Of a DNA stretch of 5,378 nucleotides, positions 1-5,378 are shown piece after piece. The notes below the pieces were generated by a model. That model searched no databases, was not told where the DNA came from, and saw nothing but the letters and a program-made list of their open reading frames with translations. The translations under genes and the position numbers were made by a program. The first letter of the stretch is position 1. The number at the start of each line of letters is the position of its first letter. The stretch is from positions 1-5,378 of the forward strand of contig JASHZU010000368.1 in NCBI GenBank assembly GCA_030042375.1. The letters are read 5' to 3'. The DNA comes from Verrucomicrobiia bacterium (GTDB lineage Bacteria > Verrucomicrobiota > Verrucomicrobiae > Limisphaerales > UBA11358).

Positions 1-1
1 T

Positions 2-1363
2 GCGGTCTGCGCCATCGCGCTGGCCCTCGCGGGATGTTCCACGGTGACCAGTTCACCGCCGAAGGTCCGCGTCCTTTCCACGCAATTGACCAATGCGGTG
101 TCCGGGGAGATCAGTTCGGCGATATTGCAGGCGCAGGTCATGCGTTTCGCCGACACTTATGTGGCGATGATTTCCCAGGGTTGTGATGATGTTACGGAGG
201 GGTCCACCAATGCGGATGTCCGCCTGGCGGCGTTGCGCTGGAAACTGCAACAGGCCACAGCCGCCTACGATGATGCGACCGGCGAGAACCCCCCGGTGAA
301 CGCCCTGGATTTGCTGGTGCTCACGACCCTGGCGCGGCAAGTCGTGCAGGACATCGGCGCCCCAACTTACGGCACCAATGTAGTACAACCATTGCTGGAC
401 GCGCAGATCAGCATGGAATCGAACGCCTGGGACATGGCCAGCAGCATCCTTACTCCCACCCAACAAGCAGAGTTGAGAGGGATGATTACGCAATGGCATC
501 GGAAATATCCGCACCAGCATAATATTGGAACAATCCGTTTTCGCGAGTTTGCGGCGGCGCTGGGCCAGTCGCCGCAGCCGTCCAAGCTGAAAGCGACCAG
601 CATTTTCACTTTACTGTACCTGAACCCGCTCACCGGGCTGGATCCCACAACCGCCGCCATTGAAGGCATCCGCCAGTTGGGCGAACGCACGATGTATTAC
701 ACCCAGCGGATGCCCACGCTGTTAAACTGGCAGTCCCAACTCCTGGTCTATCAGCTCGCCGGCCAGCCGGAGTCATTGCAAATGCAGGCGGACTTCAACC
801 AAATTTCGTCGGCCTCGGCCGTGTTTGCGCAAACGGCGCAGCAATTGCCACAACTCGTCAATGACCAAAGGCAGGCGGCCATCCAGCAAATTCTCGACGG
901 CCTAATTGCCCAGCAGGAGAAAGCCGGGCAATTGATGACCAACACGCGCATGACCCTGAACTCCGCGGCCGCGGCGGCAGCGAACATCAACGCCGCCGTC
1001 CAGTCCCTGACCGCGTTTGTCGAGTACGTGAGTCCCACGAACAGCAGCGAGGCCTCCGCGGGCACAAACAGTGCGCCGCCGTTCAATGTCCTGGATTACG
1101 GCACGGCGGCTTCGCAGATTGCCGACGCGGCCAACAATCTCAACACGCTGCTCAGCACGGCAAACTCCAGCATGCCGGAGATCGAAAGAATCAGCACGCA
1201 GATGAACGACAATGCCGACGCCGTGGTGCATCATACATTTATGCTGGGGCTGGTTTTGATTCTCATTTTCCTCGCAGGCGCGGTCGTCGCCGGTTTGACC
1301 TACCGCGTGCTGGTTCATAAACTTTGCGGGGGTGGCGCCAGGACGCCGGAACCAAAAACATGA
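2..1363 (+). CDS. Envelope lipoprotein of unknown function with C-terminal membrane helix (5' truncated)
   Basis: I do not recognise a named family. The reading frame is open to the left edge, and its first visible codons encode a hydrophobic stretch ending in L-A-G-C (positions 26-37), a good lipobox. The true start is therefore upstream of the window, and the GTG at 44 lies after the lipid-anchoring Cys. The 453 visible residues are mostly helical, rich in Ala, Gln, Asn and Thr, with an Ala run near 966-995 and several amphipathic stretches that could form coiled coils. A single strong transmembrane helix lies at about 1238-1315, followed by a short basic tail with a Gly-Gly-Gly turn. The expected topology is a large periplasmic domain held at the N-terminus by lipid and at the C-terminus by a helix. 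It sits 3 bases upstream of the DUF4239 gene, so the two are probably co-translated and may interact. The reading frame and topology are well supported; the function is unknown. Confidence 0.85.
   Translation, partial: AVCAIALALAGCSTVTSSPPKVRVLSTQLTNAVSGEISSAILQAQVMRFADTYVAMISQGCDDVTEGSTNADVRLAALRWKLQQATAAYDDATGENPPVNALDLLVLTTLARQVVQDIGAPTYGTNVVQPLLDAQISMESNAWDMASSILTPTQQAELRGMITQWHRKYPHQHNIGTIRFREFAAALGQSPQPSKLKATSIFTLLYLNPLTGLDPTTAAIEGIRQLGERTMYYTQRMPTLLNWQSQLLVYQLAGQPESLQMQADFNQISSASAVFAQTAQQLPQLVNDQRQAAIQQILDGLIAQQEKAGQLMTNTRMTLNSAAAAAANINAAVQSLTAFVEYVSPTNSSEASAGTNSAPPFNVLDYGTAASQIADAANNLNTLLSTANSSMPEIERISTQMNDNADAVVHHTFMLGLVLILIFLAGAVVAGLTYRVLVHKLCGGGARTPEPKT
26..37 (+). other. Lipobox (L-A-G-C) of the first gene
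   Basis: Codons ctc gcg gga tgt encode Leu-Ala-Gly-Cys directly after an Ala/Leu-rich hydrophobic stretch, and Ser-Thr follows the Cys. This matches the signal peptidase II consensus. The mature protein would start at the Cys encoded at 35-37. The residue after Cys is Ser, not Asp, so nothing here resembles the inner-membrane retention signal known from enterobacteria, but the C-terminal helix argues for the inner membrane anyway. Confidence 0.8.
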
Positions 1364-1369
1364 GCCATG
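1360..1369 (+). repeat. 10-base junction repeat, copy 1 (ATGAGCCATG)
   Basis: This 10-mer spans the stop codon of the first gene (TGA at 1361-1363) and the putative ATG of the second (1367-1369). The identical 10-mer sits at 2976-2985, again ending in the ATG of the next gene. Its GAG is at most a weak ribosome-binding site placed very close to the ATG. It may help translational coupling, or may be coincidence. Confidence 0.45.
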
Positions 1370-2170
1370 GGGGTGCCAATGATTCCTGAAATAAATCTTA
1401 CCTTCCTGAGCAGTTTTGTGTTTCTTGGGATTATGGCGGCCATGTTCCTTTTTATGGAGGCCGGGCGCCAGGCGAACAAGCGTCTGTTGAGACTGGATTC
1501 GGAGGCAGCCAGGTCAGGCATCGGGGTCGTGGAAGGCGCCGTGTTCAGCCTCATTGCTTTGCTCATTGCTTTCACTTTCTATGGGACGGCGGCGCGATTT
1601 GACGAGCGACGCCAGTTGGTTGTGCAAGAAGCCAATGCCATCGGCACCGCGTGGCTCCGGCTGAATTTGCTCCCGGCGGCCGCGCAGCCGCCGTTGCAGG
1701 AAAAATTCCGGCAGTATGTCGGCGCCCGCATCGCGTTTGACGAGGCGTTGCCAGACATCACCGCCGCGAATGCCGAAGTCGGCAAAACGACCGCGCTGCA
1801 GATTGAAATCTGGACCGAGGCTGTGGCTGATTGCCGTGATGCCGGCTCTTCTTCCACTACCATGCTGCTGATACCCGCGTTGAATGACATGTTTGATATG
1901 AGCACTACCCGGACAATGGCGGCGTACTTGCATACGCCATTGTTGATTTATGGCATCCTCCTGCTCCTGGTCATGGCCGGCTCGCTGCTGGTTGGCTACA
2001 GCATGGCCGGAGGCAAGCGGCATAATTGGTTCCATAGTTTCGCCTTTATCGCCACCATCACCCTGGCGATGTATTTAATCCTGGATTTCGAATTTCCAAA
2101 CGTTGGATTGATCCGCCTCTCTCCGTTTGATCAAGTACTGGTAAACCTGCAACGAAACATGGGGCCTTGA
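1367..2170 (+). CDS. DUF4239 (bestrophin-like) integral membrane protein
   Basis: The protein has 267 residues and four clear hydrophobic helices at about residues 11-31, 54-73, 189-211 and 223-239, with a soluble segment of about 110 residues between helices 2 and 3. The hallmark is the stretch after helix 2, residues 78-103, with RFDERRQLVVQEANAIGTAW and then LRLNLLP. Together with the EGAVFSL entry into helix 2 and the ILDFEFP.VGLIR motif after helix 4, this fits the DUF4239 family as I remember it. That family has been described as bestrophin-like; bestrophins are anion channels, some carrying chloride or bicarbonate. No transport activity can be read from sequence alone. The start at 1367 lies 3 bases after the previous stop. 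The ATG at 1379 (Met5) is a real alternative, since a G-run lies just upstream of it. The tight spacing to both neighbours suggests it works with the upstream lipoprotein and the downstream carbonic anhydrase. Confidence 0.85.
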   Translation: MGVPMIPEINLTFLSSFVFLGIMAAMFLFMEAGRQANKRLLRLDSEAARSGIGVVEGAVFSLIALLIAFTFYGTAARFDERRQLVVQEANAIGTAWLRLNLLPAAAQPPLQEKFRQYVGARIAFDEALPDITAANAEVGKTTALQIEIWTEAVADCRDAGSSSTTMLLIPALNDMFDMSTTRTMAAYLHTPLLIYGILLLLVMAGSLLVGYSMAGGKRHNWFHSFAFIATITLAMYLILDFEFPNVGLIRLSPFDQVLVNLQRNMGP

Positions 2171-2184
2171 AAGCCAAAAACGAA

Positions 2185-2190
2185 AGGAAG
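2185..2190 (+). promoter_or_regulatory. Shine-Dalgarno site of the carbonic anhydrase gene
   Basis: AGGAAG ends 5 bases before the ATG at 2196. It is the only strong purine-rich ribosome-binding site among the three visible gene junctions of the operon, it lies in the largest gap (25 bases), and it supports 2196 as the start over the later in-frame ATGs (codons 4, 20 and 21). The stretch from here into the first codons is A/T-rich, which should keep the start site unfolded. Confidence 0.75.
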
Positions 2191-2195
2191 AACAA

Positions 2196-2975
2196 ATGAA
2201 AACAATGAACAAAAAACCTAGCGTAGATTTTTTTAGATTTTTCAAAGGCCGCATGATGACCAGTTTATGTTTGGCCGCAGTAGTTTTCCTGCTGACCGGT
2301 GGTTGCAAATCGGAAGACGAATTCGGCTCACCGGCGATGCCCACCGCCCTGACGCCGCCCACGAAAGAACGGCAGACGGCAATGACGCCGGAATCCGCAC
2401 TGGCGGAATTGAAAGCCGGCAACGCCCGGTTCGTTTCCGGCCATCCGCTCAAGCGCAACATGCAGGCGGATGTCAAAGCCACCGCGTCCGGCCAATATCC
2501 TTTTGCGGTCGTGTTGAGCTGTCTGGATTCGCGCCAGCCCATTGAAATCGTCCTGGACCAGGGCATTGGCGATATTTTCAGCGCGCGCGTCGCCGGCAAC
2601 GTGCTGAACGATGACATCCTTGGCAGCATGGAATTTGCCTGCAAAGTTTCCGGGGCCAAACTGATCGCGGTTATCGGCCACTCCAATTGCGGCGCTGTCA
2701 AGGGCGCGATTGACGACGTGCAACTTGGCCACATCACGGACATGGTCGGCAAAATCAAGCCGGCCATTGACGTCGTACCTGACAACGGCCAGCCGCGCAC
2801 GTCCAAGAACCTGGATTTCGTGGACAAAGTGGCCGAGGCCAACGTACGCCTGGTCATGAAGGAGATTCCCGAGCAAAGCCCGATTTTGAAAGAGATGATT
2901 GATTCGGGGCAAATCGGCCTCGTCGGCGGCATGTACGACATCTCCACCGGCAAAGTCCGCTTCTTTAAACAATAA
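2196..2975 (+). CDS. Exported beta-class carbonic anhydrase, probable lipoprotein
   Basis: Predicted to interconvert CO2 and bicarbonate with a zinc ion. The protein has 259 residues. Key residues are all present: Cys109, Asp111 and Arg113 in SCLDSR (the CxDxR motif), and His162 and Cys165 in GHSNCGAVKG (the HxxC motif). Supporting family signatures are DQGIGDIF, ARVAGNV and the C-terminal GMYDISTGKV. Cys109, His162 and Cys165 bind zinc in this family; Asp111 and Arg113 form the catalytic dyad. Before the enzyme domain (from about residue 62) there is a basic N-terminus, a hydrophobic segment at residues 21-34 and T-G-G-C ending at Cys37, then a polar linker. This looks like a lipoprotein signal, although Thr at position -3 is not the usual Leu. 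If the lipobox is not used, the protein would still be exported or membrane-anchored by the same segment. Most beta-class enzymes are cytoplasmic, so the envelope location is notable. The stop is 7 bases before the porin gene. Confidence 0.93.
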   Translation: MKTMNKKPSVDFFRFFKGRMMTSLCLAAVVFLLTGGCKSEDEFGSPAMPTALTPPTKERQTAMTPESALAELKAGNARFVSGHPLKRNMQADVKATASGQYPFAVVLSCLDSRQPIEIVLDQGIGDIFSARVAGNVLNDDILGSMEFACKVSGAKLIAVIGHSNCGAVKGAIDDVQLGHITDMVGKIKPAIDVVPDNGQPRTSKNLDFVDKVAEANVRLVMKEIPEQSPILKEMIDSGQIGLVGGMYDISTGKVRFFKQ

Positions 2976-2985
2976 ATGAGCCATG
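2976..2985 (+). repeat. 10-base junction repeat, copy 2 (ATGAGCCATG)
   Basis: Identical to 1360-1369 and placed the same way: its last three bases are the start codon of the next gene, here the porin. In this copy the upstream stop codon (TAA, 2973-2975) lies just outside the repeat. The same-frame ATGs at 2976 and 2991 open only a short frame that soon stops, so 2983 remains the start. Confidence 0.45.
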
Positions 2986-4488
2986 TCACCATGGTTGACC
3001 AGAATCTTATGTCTGGCGACTATTGCGCTGGCCGCGTCTATGGCTTGCACGCGGGTTGAGGCGCAAGACACGAACGTTGATACAAGTACCGATACGAATG
3101 CCGATACCAACGACGTCCTGTTGCTTGATTCTATGGGACGCCTCGTCGTTGTGCCGACGAATGAGGTGCCTTCCCAACTGCAGCCGCCATCCGACGTCGG
3201 AGTAAAAGACCAGATTCCTACACCGGCGAAGGGCACCTTGCAGCCGGCGCCTATTTTGCAGCGGTCGCGCCGGGCTATCACGCACGCTGAATTTTTTCCG
3301 GGAGTTCCTCCCGCGCTCATGCCCTACCTCGCCAGCCAGGACGAGTACGGCAACACCGCCATCGCTCCCGGCCCCTTGGTCTCTTTCGCCCCCTTCGAAC
3401 CGTGGGTGGAGGGTACGAAATATCAATTGTCCACGTATGGTTTCCGCTACTCGCTGGTGCAAACCTTCACCTACGTCGCCATGGATAATGTCAAACAGGG
3501 AGCGGAGAACCTGGGTTTTTACACCTTTGACCTGAAATCCAAGTGGGCCCTCTACGATGTGCCCAACACCGCTGCCGGCTGGATCAGTTCACAACTCCAG
3601 GCCAAGAGCGGATTGGGCACAGATGGCGACAACCAATCGGCCAAGTCCAATCTCGGCACGTTGACCAACCCCACCGGCATCTGGGCGGCCACTCATGGAC
3701 TGCGCGTGCCGGAATTGGCCTGGCAACAATCACTCATGGGCGGGCAGGTCGTCGCCGTGGCCGGCATGGTCAGCCAGCGTCTTTACATCGATGACAATGC
3801 CTACGCCAACAGCGGCCGCAGCAAGTTTATGAACTCCGCGCTGATCAACAGCGGGGTAATGCCGCTGGCGCATTATAATTTCGGCTTCAACCTGCAATGG
3901 CAGCCGCGCGATGAATGGTATGGGATGATTGGCGGCAGCGCGGGCAATGCCCCCGCCGGGAATGCGCCGTGGACGGATTTTAGCTGGCAGGACTGGTCCC
4001 TGCCGATGGAATTTGGCTATGCGCCGCGGGATGTTTTTGGCTTGGGCCCGGGCATTTACCGGATCCAGCCGTTTGCGGCCAGCGTCAAAGGAACTACTGG
4101 CGGCGGCGTTTGCCTGGACCTGCAACAGAAGCTCGGGGCGGAATCGCCGTTTGGCTGGTTCGGGCGCTTTGGTTTTGGGAGTTCACACGTCGCTTCCTCG
4201 GCCGACAACCAAATCGGCACCGGTTTTGTGGCGCAGGGGCCCTTCAAGCATTATCTGCTCAATCGCACGAGTAATGATTTTCTCGGCACCGGTTTTGTCT
4301 GGAGCCAGCCCGCGGAAACGACCCAAACCGTGAACCATCGGAACGAATACGTTTGGGAAACGGTTTATGTCGTCCAATTAACGCCCACGCTTAAACTCAT
4401 GCCCGATTTGCAGGAGATTTGGGATCCCGTTTTTCACAACGTCAGCCACTGCATGGTCTTTCAGCTCCAACTCTCGCTGGCGTGGTAG
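2983..4488 (+). CDS. OprB-like outer-membrane porin
   Basis: Predicted outer-membrane beta-barrel that lets small solutes into the periplasm. It has 501 residues. Residues 1-27 form a Sec signal peptide with likely cleavage after Val-Glu-Ala27. A low-complexity Asp/Thr/Asn stretch (29-44) and a Pro-rich linker (about 62-91) follow. From about residue 145 onward there are alternating polar and hydrophobic strands rich in Trp, Tyr, Phe and Gly, ending in LQLSLAW with the terminal aromatic residue typical of outer-membrane barrels. Resemblance to the OprB (carbohydrate porin) family comes from YIDDNAYANS near 268-277, the SPFGWFGRFGFGSS strand near 388-401, IGTGFVAQGPF near 411-421, and ETVYVVQLTPTLKLMPDLQ near 459-477. 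OprB members are best known for sugar uptake, but substrate cannot be assigned here. No strong ribosome-binding site precedes the ATG, and translation may be coupled to the carbonic anhydrase gene 7 bases upstream. Confidence 0.8.
   Translation: MSPWLTRILCLATIALAASMACTRVEAQDTNVDTSTDTNADTNDVLLLDSMGRLVVVPTNEVPSQLQPPSDVGVKDQIPTPAKGTLQPAPILQRSRRAITHAEFFPGVPPALMPYLASQDEYGNTAIAPGPLVSFAPFEPWVEGTKYQLSTYGFRYSLVQTFTYVAMDNVKQGAENLGFYTFDLKSKWALYDVPNTAAGWISSQLQAKSGLGTDGDNQSAKSNLGTLTNPTGIWAATHGLRVPELAWQQSLMGGQVVAVAGMVSQRLYIDDNAYANSGRSKFMNSALINSGVMPLAHYNFGFNLQWQPRDEWYGMIGGSAGNAPAGNAPWTDFSWQDWSLPMEFGYAPRDVFGLGPGIYRIQPFAASVKGTTGGGVCLDLQQKLGAESPFGWFGRFGFGSSHVASSADNQIGTGFVAQGPFKHYLLNRTSNDFLGTGFVWSQPAETTQTVNHRNEYVWETVYVVQLTPTLKLMPDLQEIWDPVFHNVSHCMVFQLQLSLAW
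3067..3114 (+). repeat. Low-complexity Asp-Thr-Asn coding repeat in the porin N-terminus
   Basis: Sixteen codons just after the predicted signal peptidase cleavage site encode an almost pure Asp/Thr/Asn/Ser/Ala/Val stretch, with D-T-N or D-T appearing several times. It is degenerate at the DNA level, so it is not a simple slippage tract now. It is probably a flexible acidic leader at the mature N-terminus. Confidence 0.6.
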
Positions 4489-4502
4489 CCGGAGGACACG
4501 CC

Positions 4503-5378
4503 TTACTGTAGTTCGTAAAGGTACATGAGTTCAGGAAACGTGTAGGCGAACGTATCGTTGAAATCGACAACATTATTTGCGCCGCCCCAAATGAGCATTT
4601 CATTTCCGGTCCACGCCGCGGATTGCAGCGCTCGCGCCTCTGGCGCGCCGCTGGTGGTGGTGGATTGCCAGGAATTGGCCGTGGGGCTGTAATATCCGCC
4701 ATCATTGAAAAAATTGGTGCTTGTCTCTTCTCCTCCCCAAACAATCATGTCGTTACCGGTCCAGACGGCAGTATGATCATATCGCGGTTCCGGGGCGCTG
4801 TTCGTGTTTAATGATGTCCAGGAATTCTCCGAGGGATTATAAAGTCCGCCGCTGCTTAAGGGGCCTCCGTTGTAACCGCCCCAAATAATCATTTGGCTGC
4901 CGGTCCAAACAGCACTGTGAAGCTCACGCGCCGCCGGTACGCCGGTGGTATTCAGCGTCGTCCAAGTATCGCTGGTGGGATTGAAGCTGGCGCCGTTGCT
5001 CAGGTAGCTGCTGCCGTTATAACCTCCCCAGATAACCATTTGATTGCCCGTCCAAATTGCCGTGTGATTTTCGCGCTCACCAGGTTCGCTGGCAGTAGGC
5101 AGGGTGGTCCACGTATTTGACGTGGGACTATAGGCTGCCCCGGTACTGATATAGTTGCCATTGTAACCGCCCCAAATAATCATCTGGCTGCCGGTCCAAA
5201 CGGCGGTCTGATAGGCACGTGTGGTGGGAGCATTCGTGCTCGAAATCGGAGTCCAGGTTTCGGCAACCGGGTCATAGATTGCACCATTATTGAAATAAGA
5301 GCTGCCGTTGTAACCGCCCCAAACAATCATTTGCGTTCCCGTCCAAACAGCGCTGTGACCATAACGCGCGGACGGAGC
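4503..5378 (-). CDS. Kelch-type beta-propeller protein (5' truncated at window edge)
   Basis: The frame is open to the right edge, where 16 further codons still encode repeat sequence (R-Y-G-H-S-A-V-W-T-G). The Met codon at 5328-5330 is therefore a conserved repeat residue and not the start. Visible are five full units of 49, 48, 49, 48 and 50 residues plus a shorter terminal unit. Each follows the pattern M-I-x-W-G-G, a Tyr/Phe-(Asn/Asp/Ser)-Pro, a Trp about 5 residues later, a Pro-x-x-R-x-x-(H/Q) and A-V-W-T-G. This is a kelch/galactose-oxidase-like blade pattern, with each unit giving one four-stranded blade. Kelch propellers usually have six or seven blades, so at least the start of the propeller and any signal peptide are outside. 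The visible part has no Lys and no Cys and is acidic and rich in Asn, Ser, Thr and Gly, which suits a secreted or surface protein. No catalytic domain is visible; the function is unknown, with ligand or surface binding as a guess. It ends 14 bases from the porin stop. Confidence 0.85.
   Translation of the reverse strand, partial: APSARYGHSAVWTGTQMIVWGGYNGSSYFNNGAIYDPVAETWTPISSTNAPTTRAYQTAVWTGSQMIIWGGYNGNYISTGAAYSPTSNTWTTLPTASEPGERENHTAIWTGNQMVIWGGYNGSSYLSNGASFNPTSDTWTTLNTTGVPAARELHSAVWTGSQMIIWGGYNGGPLSSGGLYNPSENSWTSLNTNSAPEPRYDHTAVWTGNDMIVWGGEETSTNFFNDGGYYSPTANSWQSTTTSGAPEARALQSAAWTGNEMLIWGGANNVVDFNDTFAYTFPELMYLYELQ
4870..4910 (-). repeat. Near-identical 41-base segment, copy A
   Basis: Matches 5161-5201 at 40 of 41 positions; the one difference is silent in effect on the shared motif or nearly so. 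The two copies are 291 bases apart, exactly two kelch units. It encodes the end of one unit and the start of the next (VWTGSQMIIWGGYNG). Related but less similar copies begin at 5017 and 5308. Confidence 0.8.
5161..5201 (-). repeat. Near-identical 41-base segment, copy B
   Basis: Partner of 4870-4910, two units away. The match is far closer at the DNA level than the protein repeat would require, which points to recent duplication or gene conversion within the array. Confidence 0.8.

Larger units (their letters stand above)
2..4488 (+). other. Probable four-gene envelope operon
   Basis: Four same-strand genes are separated by only 3, 25 and 7 bases, with no terminator-like hairpin between them. 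All four products carry export signals or membrane helices: a lipoprotein with a membrane tail, a DUF4239 membrane protein, an exported carbonic anhydrase and a porin. The promoter and any earlier genes lie left of the window. I see no clear hairpin with a T-run after the porin stop, so the transcript end is unknown and may lie within the convergent kelch gene. Confidence 0.75.
4503..5378 (-). repeat. Tandem kelch-unit array, about 144-150 bases per unit
   Basis: Reading on the - strand, the units are: partial 5331-5378, then 5184-5330, 5040-5183, 4893-5039, 4749-4892, 4599-4748 and the short terminal unit with stop 4503-4598. The unit start is set at the Met of M-I-x-W-G-G. The terminal unit lacks the W-T-G end and closes with MYLYELQ. 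Units alternate 49/48/49/48 residues before the 50-residue one. Confidence 0.85.

Noticed and set aside
44..1363. GTG at 44 as the start of the first gene
   Set aside because: The frame is open to the left edge and encodes a hydrophobic signal with L-A-G-C before this codon, so the gene begins upstream of the window.
2224..2242. Short tandem repeat TAGATTTTT(T) as an internal promoter or regulatory element
   Set aside because: It lies inside the coding sequence after the supported start and encodes D-F-F-R-F-F of the basic N-terminal region; no paired -35/-10 arrangement is evident.
2075..2992. - strand open frame of 305 codons
   Set aside because: Also antisense to the carbonic anhydrase, with no family resemblance and overlapping another antisense frame in the same region.
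3037..3048. Cys22 of the porin as a lipoprotein site
   Set aside because: Ser-Met-Ala-Cys is a poor lipobox, and Val-Glu-Ala a few residues later is a good signal peptidase I site, as expected for a barrel protein.
2328..3320. Long - strand open frame of 330 codons opposite the carbonic anhydrase and porin
   Set aside because: It runs antisense to a gene with an intact active site and family motifs, has no recognisable domain, and crosses a gene junction. It looks like a shadow frame caused by codon bias.
4489..4560. Rho-independent terminator after the porin
   Set aside because: No GC-rich inverted repeat followed by a T-run could be found by eye on either strand.
5328..5330. ATG (on the - strand) as the start of the kelch protein
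   Set aside because: It is the conserved Met of the repeat motif, and the preceding 16 codons up to the edge still encode repeat sequence.
4503..5378. CRISPR array
   Set aside because: The repeats are long (144-150 bases), coding and variable, with a continuous open frame; they are kelch units.

Overview
The window holds five protein-coding genes and almost no non-coding DNA. Four genes lie head to tail on the + strand with gaps of 3, 25 and 7 bases, and they look like one operon that enters the window already in progress. The fifth lies on the - strand, ends tail to tail with the operon 14 bases away, and runs off the right edge. Both edge genes are incomplete at their 5' ends. No RNA gene, insertion sequence, CRISPR array or convincing terminator is visible, and no promoter can be placed because both transcription units begin outside the window.

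The source looks like a Gram-negative (diderm) bacterium: there is an outer-membrane porin ending in Trp, two probable lipoproteins and a moderately high GC content. The style of the kelch-repeat protein (repeated VWTG..MI.WGG units and a C-terminal MYLYE tail) reminds me of Verrucomicrobiota of the Pedosphaera/Limisphaerales type. That placement is an impression from memory, held at low to moderate confidence.

Layout: (1) 2-1363, a protein of unknown function with a lipobox at its N-terminus and a transmembrane helix at its C-terminus. (2) 1367-2170, a four-helix membrane protein of the DUF4239 (bestrophin-like) family. (3) 2196-2975, a beta-class carbonic anhydrase with all zinc and catalytic-dyad residues and an export signal that looks like a lipoprotein signal. 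(4) 2983-4488, an OprB-like outer-membrane porin with a Sec signal peptide. (5) 4503-5378 on the - strand, a kelch-type beta-propeller made of near-regular 48-50 residue units.

Every protein of the four-gene operon is predicted to sit in the cell envelope. The pairing of an exported carbonic anhydrase with a bestrophin-like membrane protein, a porin and a doubly anchored periplasmic protein suggests an envelope module for CO2/bicarbonate conversion and movement, or for periplasmic pH control. The gene order and motifs are seen directly; the shared function is inference. The kelch protein is probably unrelated to the operon.
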